The translations under genes and the position numbers were made by a program. Positions 1 to 6,246 of a stretch of DNA of 6,246 nucleotides are shown here, one piece after another (positions within the stretch are counted from its first letter, which is position 1; the number at the start of each line of letters is the position of its first letter). This DNA is from Spirochaetaceae bacterium. GTDB taxonomy: Bacteria; Spirochaetota; Spirochaetia; DSM-27196; Salinispiraceae. The notes beneath the pieces were generated by a model, which saw nothing but the letters and a program-made list of their open reading frames with translations, had not been told where the DNA came from and ran no database searches. The DNA is taken from positions 1 through 6,246 of the forward strand of contig SKVS01000365.1 in the NCBI GenBank assembly GCA_007129335.1, in the 5' to 3' direction.

Positions 1-596
1 AGAAAGATTTATTTATATTGGGTCTGGGTAATCCAGGGACCAAATATGAAAAAACCCGGCATAATGCCGGGTTTTGGGTTTTAGACCATTTTGCCTGGAA
101 GTATAACCACCATTTCCGTCGTCCTTTTTGTTCTTCTTTCGAAATATGCAGGGTCCAATTGGCCAGTACACCCCCTCCTGTATATGAAAACATTTGGCTC
201 GTAAAACCCCTTACCTACATGAACAAAAGTGGAGAAATACTTCCCGGTCTGATCAAGAAAGTTCCCAACTATGAAATTATTGTTATTACCGATAATCTTG
301 ATCTGCCGCCGGGAACAATCCGAATGAAGAACAAGATCGGCAGCGGGGGTGGCCATAATGGGCTCAAGTCAATCAGGGATGCGGGGTTTTCCCATGTCAA
401 GGTTCTCTATTTGGGGATTGGAAAACCTGGGGACAATAATGTGGTCAATCATGTGTTAGGATATCCTGACCCTTCGGAGGAAGTTCTCCACGGGGAAAGT
501 GTAAAAAATGCAGTTCAGGGATTGTTCACCCTCATGACAAAGGGAGTACAGGCAGGAGTGAATGAGATCAACGCTCGTCGAAGACAAGATACATGA
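1..596 (+). CDS. pth: Peptidyl-tRNA hydrolase (5' end outside window)
   Basis: Cytoplasmic esterase that frees tRNA from peptidyl-tRNAs dropped by stalled ribosomes. The frame is open from base 3 and reads KDLFILGLGNPG, the normal N-terminal strand and first motif of bacterial Pth, so the start codon lies a few codons upstream of the window. The TTG at 18-20 falls inside this strand and is not a credible start. Counting from that TTG codon as residue 1, the family's key residues are all present: Asn5 in GNPG, catalytic His15 in TRHNAGF, Asn69 in TYMNKSG, Asp92 in TDNLDLPPG, and His113-Asn114 in GGGHNGLKSI, followed by LGIGKPGD at 132-139. The visible length of about 197 residues fits the usual 185-200. 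The C-terminus is short and basic (NARRRQDT). The last 35 bases overlap tilS in another frame, suggesting cotranscription and translational coupling. Motif identification is direct; the enzymatic role is from the family. Confidence 0.96.
   Translation, partial: KDLFILGLGNPGTKYEKTRHNAGFWVLDHFAWKYNHHFRRPFCSSFEICRVQLASTPPPVYENIWLVKPLTYMNKSGEILPGLIKKVPNYEIIVITDNLDLPPGTIRMKNKIGSGGGHNGLKSIRDAGFSHVKVLYLGIGKPGDNNVVNHVLGYPDPSEEVLHGESVKNAVQGLFTLMTKGVQAGVNEINARRRQDT
51..75. repeat. Perfect 12-base inverted repeat within pth
   Basis: AAAACCCGGCAT (51-62) and its exact reverse complement ATGCCGGGTTTT (64-75) flank a single A. As RNA this would fold as a 10-bp stem with a 5-base loop (ATAAT). A six-A run lies on its 5' side (49-54), and TTTT, GGG, TTTT follows on its 3' side (72-82), so it looks like an intrinsic terminator in either direction. 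It encodes the catalytic TRHNAGF motif of pth, so part of the symmetry comes from conserved codons. The repeat is directly seen; any regulatory role is unproven. Confidence 0.75.
554..561 (+). promoter_or_regulatory. Ribosome binding site for tilS inside pth
   Basis: AGGAG at 554-558 lies within the pth coding sequence, only 3 bases before the ATG at 562. The spacing is shorter than ideal, but no other in-frame start nearby has a better site: the next ATG, at 604, lacks a purine-rich leader. The position fits initiation by ribosomes finishing pth. Confidence 0.55.
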
Positions 597-2058
597 TGCA
601 TGGATGCATTACTGCTCCTCTGTTGGCAGGAATAATTCCCTCCGCATACTCATTGCCTTTTCCGGTGGCAGTGACTCTACTGCGTTACTCGTTGCCACAA
701 AAAATCTGTTCAATCGGGGAATTCTTCAGGGTAAACTGGGTGCGGTATATGTCCGGCATAAAATCAGACCCGAATCCCAAACCGCATCAGAAGAACGTTT
801 TGTTATACAAACTGCTGTCCAATTGTCTGTTCCCCTGATCATTCTGGAAGGTCTGAAAAAGCACCGAACTGGTCATGGAATTGAGGAAGAGGCTCGGGAT
901 TACCGGTACACTCTTTTAGATCGGATACAAGGGAATAAGTTTCAAGGAAATAAGATACAAGGAAATAAGATACAAGGCAGCCAAGACTGGGATGTTATTG
1001 CAACAGGTCATCACTTACAGGATGATGTAGAAACAATGATCCAGCAGTTTGTACGGGGTGCAGGGTATAGATCGAACGCCGGTATTCCTCCCGAACGGGG
1101 TGTGTATTATCGGCCTCTGTTAGGGATCGAACCCGAAGAATTAAAAACGTATTTGCAGTCTCAGAGCATTACCTGGATGGAGGATTTGAGCAATCTTGAT
1201 ACCTCCATAAGTCGAAATGATATTCGCCATACTCTTCTGCCCGAACTGAAAAAACACAATAGAAATATTGTTTCCCATCTGATGAACGGCAAAAAAAAGA
1301 CCCGTTTACTCATGGATTTTATTGAAGCAACAATCCAAACTATTCCTTGGCAGAAAGGGCGTGATAACAGCCTTACCTGCGATGGCAGTCTCTTTCTTTC
1401 TGTCCATCCGTTTATCCGGTATGAGGCCCTTCTTCGAGCTCTTGAACTTCTTAAAAGTGCCGAATATTCATTCCCGGGCCTGGAAAGGTTTACCGATTAC
1501 TATTCTCCCCGCAGAGCTCGATATAATCGTATTTCCCTGGCTTTCTTTGAGCCGCTCCTTTCTGCCAAAGTTCAACTTCCCATGAGAATCCAGGGTTCTG
1601 GTCTTTGTATTCATTGGGATACAGAGAAAATTGTCCTGAGTCCTGAGCTTGTTCTTTCTGCCAAATATGGGTATTGTTACACCGTCAGGCCTGGGCTGAG
1701 GCTTCCTGTTGAGGGTGGTTGGTTCATCTGTACCCCTGTGGGTACGGAACAGCCCATGTACAAGCTGCTGTTTTGGGATGGTTCTCCTGGTTTGGTTTGT
1801 CGGTCTGTAAGGGAACAAGAAGATCTCAGGTCCCTGGTGAGTAAAAAAAACTGGAAGAATTATTCAAACTTGATGGAAAATACTCAACGATCAGGCACGA
1901 TTATGAGTATATTAGAAGCAAATGGAATACCCTTACAGGTTTTTTTCCCAACAGAGGATTCCTGGATAGTTATACATACAACCGCCTTCCCAAAAGACCA
2001 ACAGTTCCCTTTAACGGAAGAATCATTGGTTTGCGGTTTACAGAGCACAATGGAGTAA
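562..2058 (+). CDS. tilS: tRNA(Ile)-lysidine synthetase, divergent
   Basis: ATP-dependent enzyme that attaches lysine to C34 of the CAU-anticodon isoleucine tRNA, so that it reads AUA and is charged with Ile; cytoplasmic and normally essential. The PP-loop SGGSDS is at residues 34-39. It is followed by VRHKIRPES (64-72), GIEEEARDYRY (106-116), ATGHHLQDDVET (147-158), GAGYRSNAGIPPERG (167-180), RPLLGI (184-189) and EDLSN plus RNDIRHTLLPEL (207-229), the expected N-terminal domain order. The second PP-loop motif reads QDD where relatives usually have DDQ. A 15-base in-frame repeat adds IQGNK-type units at 122-139. The C-terminal third (about 375-475) resembles the TilS C-terminal fold only loosely: ILEANGIPLQ stands where others have QELGVPPWLR. 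The length of 498 residues is slightly above the usual 420-470. The ATG at 562 was chosen because residues 5-30 fit the usual helix before the first strand. The gene sits between pth and ftsH in a probable operon. Confidence 0.93.
   Translation: MRSTLVEDKIHDAWMHYCSSVGRNNSLRILIAFSGGSDSTALLVATKNLFNRGILQGKLGAVYVRHKIRPESQTASEERFVIQTAVQLSVPLIILEGLKKHRTGHGIEEEARDYRYTLLDRIQGNKFQGNKIQGNKIQGSQDWDVIATGHHLQDDVETMIQQFVRGAGYRSNAGIPPERGVYYRPLLGIEPEELKTYLQSQSITWMEDLSNLDTSISRNDIRHTLLPELKKHNRNIVSHLMNGKKKTRLLMDFIEATIQTIPWQKGRDNSLTCDGSLFLSVHPFIRYEALLRALELLKSAEYSFPGLERFTDYYSPRRARYNRISLAFFEPLLSAKVQLPMRIQGSGLCIHWDTEKIVLSPELVLSAKYGYCYTVRPGLRLPVEGGWFICTPVGTEQPMYKLLFWDGSPGLVCRSVREQEDLRSLVSKKNWKNYSNLMENTQRSGTIMSILEANGIPLQVFFPTEDSWIVIHTTAFPKDQQFPLTEESLVCGLQSTME
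925..978 (+). repeat. 15-base in-frame tandem repeat in tilS
   Basis: There are three full 15-base units (925-939, 940-954, 955-969) and a partial fourth (970-978). The consensus is ATACAAGGAAATAAG. Unit 1 differs by one base (GGG), unit 2 by its first codon (TTT for ATA), and the last diverges after ATACAAGG. Each unit encodes I/F-Q-G-N-K, so copy-number changes would keep the reading frame. It falls between the EEEARDYRY helix and the VIATGHH strand, where other TilS proteins have a short surface loop. Confidence 0.9.
2052..2055 (+). promoter_or_regulatory. Ribosome binding site supporting the ftsH GTG start
   Basis: GGAG lies 7 bases before the GTG at 2063 and overlaps the last codons of tilS (its stop is 2056-2058). 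This spacing decides for GTG as the ftsH start and implies coupling to tilS translation. Confidence 0.75.
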
Positions 2059-2062
2059 TAGA

Positions 2063-3934
2063 GTGAGCGATAATAATCAGCAAGACAGAAATAATCGGGA
2101 TCAGGATCCCCAGCAACCAAAGTTTGACTTTAAAAATAACCGGTTTGCCCTTTTCATTATTATAGGGTTACTTGGTTTGTCTTTGGTGGTATTTTTTCCT
2201 AACACATCACGTATCGGTCAGGAAATTCCTTATTCTCAATTTATTAGTTATCTGGAACAGGGCTTGGTTTCTCAAGTTAAAATTATAGACTATAGCCAAA
2301 TTCAAGGGCAGCTAAGCAGGGGCACCGGGGATGGAACTACCTTTACTACCCGCATTCCCTATACAGACCAAAACCTTGTGCCCATGCTCATGGAGAGGAA
2401 TGTGCGTTTCAGCGGAGAGGCTTCTCCTACTAATCCCCTGTTGATACTTATTAATTTTCTCCCGATTTTCCTTGGTCTTATTTTCATTTGGATCCTCATG
2501 CGCCAGATGCAGGGTGGAGGTAACAAGGCTTTTTCCTTTGGAAAAAGCAAGGCCAAACGATATACCGACTTAGGCGAGAAAAATATTTGTTTCAAAGATG
2601 TAGCAGGTCAACACGAGGCAAAGTACGAGTTGCAGGAAGTTGTGGAGTTTTTAAAGAATCCCGGCCGGTTTACAAAAATGGGAGCAAAGATTCCCAAAGG
2701 CGTACTTCTGGTCGGTATGCCGGGAACGGGTAAAACTCTTTTGGCAAAGGCTACTGCCGGTGAAGCAGGAGTGCCTTTTTTCCATATGTCCGGCTCAGAT
2801 TTTGTAGAGATGTTTGTGGGGGTTGGTGCCAGCCGGGTACGGGACATTTTTGATCAGGGACGGAAAAGTGCACCTTGCATTATATTTATCGATGAACTGG
2901 ATGCCGTGGGTCGAACCCGTGGGGCAGGTTACGGGGGAGGTCACGATGAACGGGAACAAACCCTTAATCAAATGCTTGTGGAGATGGATGGCTTTGACAC
3001 GAAAGATGGGGTAATTATTATTGCTGCTACCAACCGCCCGGATGTACTTGATCCAGCATTGTTGCGACCCGGCCGTTTTGACAGACAGGTAGTGGTAGAT
3101 ATGCCCGATATGAAAGAACGCGAGGCTATTTTGGCTATTCATGCTGCCAAACTTCCCCTGTCTGCAAACGTTGACTTGAACAAAATTGCCCGAGCTACAC
3201 CAGGGGCTTCGGGTGCAGATATTGCAAATCTTGTAAATGAGGCAGCCTTATACGCAGCAAGAAAGAGCAAGGATACCGTGGAGCTTTCGGATTTCGAAGA
3301 AGCAAGGGATAAAATGCTCATGGGTGTTGCCCGGTTGAGCAAGGTCATATCAGAAAAAGACAAACTTGCCACAGCCTACCACGAAGCAGGTCATGCACTC
3401 CTGCACTACTTTCTGGACAACGCCGATCCCCTGCATAAAGTCAGCATAGTCCCCCGGGGAAGGGCTTTAGGAGTTGCCATCAGCCTCCCGGATGAAGATA
3501 AATACAGCCGGGGTAAGGGCTGGCTGCAGGATCGAATCGTCATTGCATACGGTGGTTACGTTGCTGAACAAATGATCTACGGAGAAACAACTACTGGAAC
3601 CCAGAATGATTTAAAGCAGGCTACGGAAATGGCCCGTCGGATGGTTTGCGAATGGGGTATGAGCGGTCTCGGTCCTGTTTCATTTGGAGCCGAGGATGAA
3701 CCAATTTTTCTAGGAAAAGAAATAGCTACCCATAAGGATTACTCCGAAGAGACAGCCAAGACTATTGACAGGGAGATTCGTAAAATCCTTGATTTCTGCC
3801 TCCAAACAGCACGAAAAATTATCACCGATAACCGGGATAAACTCGAAGCTCTTACCCAGGCGCTTATGAAATCCGAAACTCTCAGCGACGATGAGGTGCG
3901 GATGGCTATTGGTCTAACCAAAGCAGAAGCATAA
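2063..3934 (+). CDS. ftsH: ATP-dependent zinc metalloprotease FtsH
   Basis: Membrane-anchored AAA+ protease, a hexamer in the family, that pulls out and degrades misfolded membrane proteins and some short-lived regulators. In order: a hydrophilic N-terminal tail rich in Asn, Gln and Asp (1-27), transmembrane segment 1 (about 28-45), a periplasmic domain (about 46-124), transmembrane segment 2 (about 125-146), then the cytoplasmic ATPase. Walker A is GMPGTGKT (218-225), with Met where GPPGTGKT is commonest. The pore loop is MFVGVG (250-255), Walker B is IIFIDELDA (273-281), and the second region of homology [20 protein letters not shown] has arginine fingers Arg335 and Arg338. The protease has the zinc site HEAGH (440-444) with third ligand Asp516 in [11 protein letters not shown]. 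The 623 residues match the family's usual 600-660, and every catalytic residue is intact. The start is GTG, supported by GGAG 7 bases upstream. It follows tilS by 4 bases; a 134-base gap separates it from the next gene. Confidence 0.98.
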   Translation: MSDNNQQDRNNRDQDPQQPKFDFKNNRFALFIIIGLLGLSLVVFFPNTSRIGQEIPYSQFISYLEQGLVSQVKIIDYSQIQGQLSRGTGDGTTFTTRIPYTDQNLVPMLMERNVRFSGEASPTNPLLILINFLPIFLGLIFIWILMRQMQGGGNKAFSFGKSKAKRYTDLGEKNICFKDVAGQHEAKYELQEVVEFLKNPGRFTKMGAKIPKGVLLVGMPGTGKTLLAKATAGEAGVPFFHMSGSDFVEMFVGVGASRVRDIFDQGRKSAPCIIFIDELDAVGRTRGAGYGGGHDEREQTLNQMLVEMDGFDTKDGVIIIAATNRPDVLDPALLRPGRFDRQVVVDMPDMKEREAILAIHAAKLPLSANVDLNKIARATPGASGADIANLVNEAALYAARKSKDTVELSDFEEARDKMLMGVARLSKVISEKDKLATAYHEAGHALLHYFLDNADPLHKVSIVPRGRALGVAISLPDEDKYSRGKGWLQDRIVIAYGGYVAEQMIYGETTTGTQNDLKQATEMARRMVCEWGMSGLGPVSFGAEDEPIFLGKEIATHKDYSEETAKTIDREIRKILDFCLQTARKIITDNRDKLEALTQALMKSETLSDDEVRMAIGLTKAEA

Positions 3935-4007
3935 TCCTTATCGGACAGGGGATTTAGGAAAAGCAGGTTTTTTGTGAAAGGGTTCGGGAATAGGGAAGTT
4001 GTTTTCC

Positions 4008-4027
4008 GGTTCGAATTGACTCGAACC
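4008..4027 (+). terminator. Stem-loop after ftsH, possible weak terminator
   Basis: GGTTCGA (4008-4014) and TCGAACC (4021-4027) form a perfect 7-bp stem around a 6-base loop (ATTGAC). The following bases, CAATGTTGTTTT, are T-rich but interrupted by C, A and G, so this would be at best a leaky intrinsic terminator. It starts 73 bases after the ftsH stop codon. The hairpin is directly seen; termination is inference. Confidence 0.35.
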
Positions 4028-4058
4028 CAATGTTGTTTTGGCCGATATTTCTTACCAT

Positions 4059-4063
4059 GAAGG
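4059..4063 (+). promoter_or_regulatory. Ribosome binding site deciding the TPR gene start
   Basis: GAAGG sits 5 bases before the ATG at 4069. The alternative in-frame ATGs at 4030 and 4057 have no purine-rich leader. Starting at 4069 also gives a clean signal peptide beginning MKWLFFLVFL. Confidence 0.6.
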
Positions 4064-4068
4064 TCACA

Positions 4069-5718
4069 ATGAAATGGTTGTTTTTTCTGGTATTTCTCAG
4101 TTCTCATAGTTTCCTGTTTAGTCAATGGTACGATGCCCTTGCGCTAGAATATTTTGAATCCGCGCATAAAGCTTATCTGGAGAATAACTATTCCGATTCC
4201 AGGAGCCTCTTGCGGGCTGGCCTTCAATATTCATCTGAATTTAGCGATGGTTGGACCCTTCTGGGAATATTTCAGAGCCGGGATAATAACCCCTCAGATG
4301 CGGTTGACTCATTCTCCCGGTCTCTGGAATTGGCAAATCATCGGTTGTTCTCGGAAGAACAGGTAAGAACCCATTATTTAACCCTGCTCCATCGACTAAC
4401 TCGGTACTCCCAAATTGTTCAGACTCAATTTGACCTTTTTCCTCTCGGCCAGGTATTAATCCATCCGGAGCAAACTTATATTCTTCTGGATTCTCTTGTA
4501 CGTTTGGGACTACGGGAAGAGTATTCAGAACTTTTTTATCTGGCTACCCGATCTTTCCCTGAAGATCCCCGTTTTTGGATTCTCCTGGATCCTGCTGACT
4601 TTCCGGTTAGTTTAACTTCCCAGCAAATTTTAACCATGAGTCAATCAAGGCAGAGAACCTATATTCAAGCGCTTCGACGTTTCATTCAACAGATTCACCC
4701 TGGGAGCTTTCGGGCACACTGGATTAGAGAATATCTGGCACTGACCGATGACCAGGACGACGATATTCTCTCCTTATATATTATGGATGAAGTAAACAAC
4801 CAGGAACTTATCTGGTCCGTTCTTGATAATACCCAGGACCTTCGTACCCTTACCAACCTTGTTGCAATCCAGGACATCCTTCAGTTTCTCCAGCTAACCT
4901 ATCCAGAACGAACAGAGGATATACTGCATCACTTTTCCAGTTTTACTGGAACTCTGATAATTGATCGAAACAACGATGGTTTTGCACAGGATTTTCTTAC
5001 TTTTGAAAACGGAATGCTGGTTACCTGGGAGGCGGATCTTAATCAAGATAATAAACCCGAATATAGAATTGATTTCTCCTTTTCAGGTCCCCATTCTTTA
5101 ACAATTTTTCGTGGCGATGAACAATGGAACTTTTTGTATGGTCGATATCCATATGTAACCGAATTAGCTGTACAAAATCATGCTCATCGAGGTGTAACCA
5201 CCTATATATTCCATCCTTTCCAGGTATCCCTTCCTTTGGAACAAGTTCCCCCTAACCAGGGAATAATTCCTATTCTCCAGGAATCGTTTTCTACGGATCT
5301 TTTTCCGATTCAATCAGAGCAGCTGTTTCAGCATGAGGTTTATTTAGCTGATGCTTATGTTGTCTTGCATGAAGACTTTCGATCTACCTTCCTGGAACAA
5401 CGTTTTGGAACATCGGTCAGCTACACCCGTGTGAGCCCAGGAACGAGTACAGTATCTCATACCTACCAGGTTAGGTTTGTCCATGACAACATAACACTGG
5501 ATTATTTTGACACCGATGGGAATGGCTGGTATGAGTATATGCTCATTGGTGGAACAAACCTGCTCCTGTTTCGAGACCAGGATCCGGGTGCTGAACTTGT
5601 TTTCCCTGAGGAACCCGAAGAGAATAAAAAAACTGTATCCCCCCAGGTATTAGATTTGTTACTCAGGTACCAGGTTATCTTACACCATCGGAGAAATGCC
5701 CGTGTCACCATACCTTAA
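4069..5718 (+). CDS. Exported TPR-repeat protein of unknown function
   Basis: I do not recognise a named family. From the ATG at 4069 it is 549 residues. An N-terminal signal peptide (MKWLFFLVFLSSHSFLFS, then QWYDA) has no lipobox Cys, so the protein is probably periplasmic or outer-envelope. Residues about 23-87 hold two TPR-like helical hairpins (AHKAYLENNYSDSRSLL, then GWTLLGIFQ with AVDSFSRSLELA), with more helical sequence to about 290. The C-terminal half looks beta-rich and contains three acidic loops of DxNxDG or DxDGNG type: 299-308 (DRNNDGFAQD), 323-331 (DLNQDNKPE) and 481-489 (DTDGNGWYE). Such loops bind Ca2+ in several families, but binding here is inferred. Starts at 4030 or 4057 are possible but lack a ribosome binding site and would extend the signal peptide. 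The gene follows ftsH by 134 bases and overlaps the downstream lipoprotein gene by 17 bases, so the two products may function together. Likely roles are envelope scaffolding or assembly; this is a guess. Confidence 0.8.
   Translation: MKWLFFLVFLSSHSFLFSQWYDALALEYFESAHKAYLENNYSDSRSLLRAGLQYSSEFSDGWTLLGIFQSRDNNPSDAVDSFSRSLELANHRLFSEEQVRTHYLTLLHRLTRYSQIVQTQFDLFPLGQVLIHPEQTYILLDSLVRLGLREEYSELFYLATRSFPEDPRFWILLDPADFPVSLTSQQILTMSQSRQRTYIQALRRFIQQIHPGSFRAHWIREYLALTDDQDDDILSLYIMDEVNNQELIWSVLDNTQDLRTLTNLVAIQDILQFLQLTYPERTEDILHHFSSFTGTLIIDRNNDGFAQDFLTFENGMLVTWEADLNQDNKPEYRIDFSFSGPHSLTIFRGDEQWNFLYGRYPYVTELAVQNHAHRGVTTYIFHPFQVSLPLEQVPPNQGIIPILQESFSTDLFPIQSEQLFQHEVYLADAYVVLHEDFRSTFLEQRFGTSVSYTRVSPGTSTVSHTYQVRFVHDNITLDYFDTDGNGWYEYMLIGGTNLLLFRDQDPGAELVFPEEPEENKKTVSPQVLDLLLRYQVILHHRRNARVTIP
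4963..5061 (+). other. Two adjacent acidic Ca2+-type loops in the TPR protein
   Basis: DRNNDGFAQD (4963-4992) and DLNQDNKPE (5035-5061) place Asp/Asn at alternating positions with a terminal Asp or Glu, the pattern of EF-hand-like or repeat-type Ca2+ loops. A third, DTDGNGWYE, lies at 5509-5535. The pattern is visible in the translation; metal binding is inferred. Confidence 0.45.
5690..5693 (+). promoter_or_regulatory. Ribosome binding site for the lipoprotein gene
   Basis: GGAG lies within the end of the TPR gene, 8 bases before the GTG at 5702. An in-frame ATG at 5696 is only 2 bases from it, too close for normal initiation, so GTG is preferred. The ATG alternative would add just two residues. 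Confidence 0.6.
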
Positions 5719-6246
5719 GATTACGCTTCAACGATTTCTCAGAAGCATTTACACTTTCCGTGAATACCGTTTACTCTTTTTCACCATATTTCTCTTTGCT
5801 GCGGTATTGTTTCTTTCTGGTTGTAGAACACCCAGGATATTACCGGAACCCGCTTTTGAGGTGCGCCGCCAAGACCTTGTAGATACCATACTCAGACAGA
5901 AGGAACCTGGTATCTCCCGAATTGTACAAGCATTAGGTTTGTACCAGGATCTGGAGGATCCAGATGTGCGTGAACTTCTTACTTCAATTATCCAAAGAGA
6001 TTATGGGTATCTTATTGCAGAAGAAAATCCGGCAGCCCATTTTTTCTTTTCTCGGTATTCCCAGGAGTTTTCCCTGGAAAAACCTGGGTTCACCCAAGAA
6101 AGTTTTATTCTTTCTCCAGATAGAGGCGAAGAAGAACAAGTCAGTCTTTATCTTCACCGGCTTATTTCCATGGCTACTGCTGGACTGGTATCCAAGCAAG
6201 ACCTTTCTGAAGAGGAGTCTTCTCGACTCAAGGAATATGCACTCCA
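5702..6246 (+). CDS. Putative lipoprotein, 3' end outside window
   Basis: An open frame runs from GTG 5702 to the window edge (181 full codons, no stop). The N-terminus is basic and long (Lys6, Arg11, Arg14, Arg20, Arg23), followed by a hydrophobic stretch (about 24-38) and the lipobox LSGC with Cys41, the expected lipidation and signal peptidase II site. This predicts a membrane-anchored lipoprotein. The signal peptide, about 40 residues, is longer than typical because of the n-region, but no in-frame start closer to the hydrophobic core is available. The visible mature part looks mostly helical and charged, with no motif I recognise. GTG is favoured by GGAG 8 bases upstream; ATG 5696 is the alternative. 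Its start overlaps the TPR protein gene by 17 bases, which indicates translational coupling and a possible shared role in the envelope. Function unknown. Confidence 0.8.
   Translation, partial: MSPYLKITLQRFLRSIYTFREYRLLFFTIFLFAAVLFLSGCRTPRILPEPAFEVRRQDLVDTILRQKEPGISRIVQALGLYQDLEDPDVRELLTSIIQRDYGYLIAEENPAAHFFFSRYSQEFSLEKPGFTQESFILSPDRGEEEQVSLYLHRLISMATAGLVSKQDLSEEESSRLKEYAL

Larger units (their letters stand above)
3935..4068. other. Intergenic gap after ftsH
   Basis: This 134-base gap is the only real intergenic space in the window. It contains a T6 run (3968-3973), a small GGAA/TTCC hairpin (3994-3997 with 4004-4007), a 7-bp hairpin at 4008-4027, and the ribosome binding site of the next gene. 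GGGTTCG at 3980-3986 could compete for the same CGAACCC (4022-4028). I find no convincing -35/-10 pair: TTGACT at 4016-4021 has no good -10 box at the right distance. Whether the downstream genes share the ftsH transcript is open. Confidence 0.6.

Noticed and set aside
18..20. TTG as the start of pth
   Set aside because: The frame is open upstream and encodes KDLFI, the residues expected in the first strand of Pth, so the start lies before the window.
1468..1818. 116-codon antisense open frame in tilS
   Set aside because: It is fully inside a well-supported gene, has a low-complexity basic translation and matches no family I know.
2795..3142. 115-codon antisense open frame opposite the ftsH ATPase region
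   Set aside because: It is the complement of highly conserved AAA+ coding sequence; its openness follows from codon bias there.
3936..3973. Intrinsic terminator immediately after ftsH (TCCT...AGGA then T6)
   Set aside because: Only a 4-bp stem is possible, and the T run is separated from it by about 10 bases.
4016..4021. TTGACT as a -35 promoter box
   Set aside because: The bases 16-18 positions downstream (TGGCCG region) do not resemble a -10 box, and GATATT is about 22 bases away, too far.
4008..4027. tRNA-like T-arm signature (GGTTCGA)
   Set aside because: There is no D-arm, anticodon arm or acceptor stem at the right distances; the match is part of the local inverted repeat.
3739..4125. 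128-codon antisense open frame across the ftsH end and the gap
   Set aside because: It is mostly the complement of ftsH, with no recognisable domain and no leader of its own.
5984..6199. 71-codon antisense open frame near the window end
   Set aside because: It lies opposite the lipoprotein frame, which has a start site, lipobox and coupling to its neighbour.

Overview
The window carries five same-strand (+) genes, packed tightly apart from one 134-base gap. It reads as an ordinary chromosomal housekeeping segment from a diderm bacterium. A spirochaete is my best guess. The basis is the FtsH sequence style (GMPGTGKT Walker [10 protein letters not shown] Walker B, a [11 protein letters not shown] stretch), together with a secreted TPR protein and a lipoprotein directly downstream. 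I could not run a search, so the lineage is inference. Base composition looks moderate and even throughout, and I see no sign of recent transfer: no insertion sequence, integrase, CRISPR array or RNA gene.

Layout: (1) bases 1-596, pth (peptidyl-tRNA hydrolase), whose start codon lies just before the window. (2) 562-2058, tilS (tRNA-Ile lysidine synthetase), overlapping pth by 35 bases. (3) 2063-3934, ftsH (membrane AAA+ zinc protease), beginning with GTG 4 bases after the tilS stop, with a ribosome binding site inside the end of tilS. (4) a 134-base gap holding a stem-loop and the ribosome binding site of the next gene. (5) 4069-5718, an exported TPR-containing protein with three short acidic metal-binding-like loops. 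(6) 5702 to the window end, the N-terminal part of a lipoprotein, overlapping gene 5 by 17 bases.

Functional reading: pth and tilS both serve translation. Pth recycles peptidyl-tRNA, and TilS modifies the wobble base of the AUA-decoding tRNA. FtsH performs inner-membrane and regulatory proteolysis. The overlaps and short spacing of pth-tilS-ftsH argue for one transcript and translational coupling. The last two genes are coupled to each other and encode two envelope proteins (signal peptide; lipobox) of unknown role, which may act together.

No clear new system is visible. The points most worth checking are a divergent TilS (QDD in place of the usual DDQ in its second PP-loop motif, an in-frame 15-base tandem repeat in a loop, and a weakened C-terminal motif), a perfect terminator-like palindrome inside pth, alternative base pairing in the ftsH downstream gap, and the uncharacterised TPR/lipoprotein pair.
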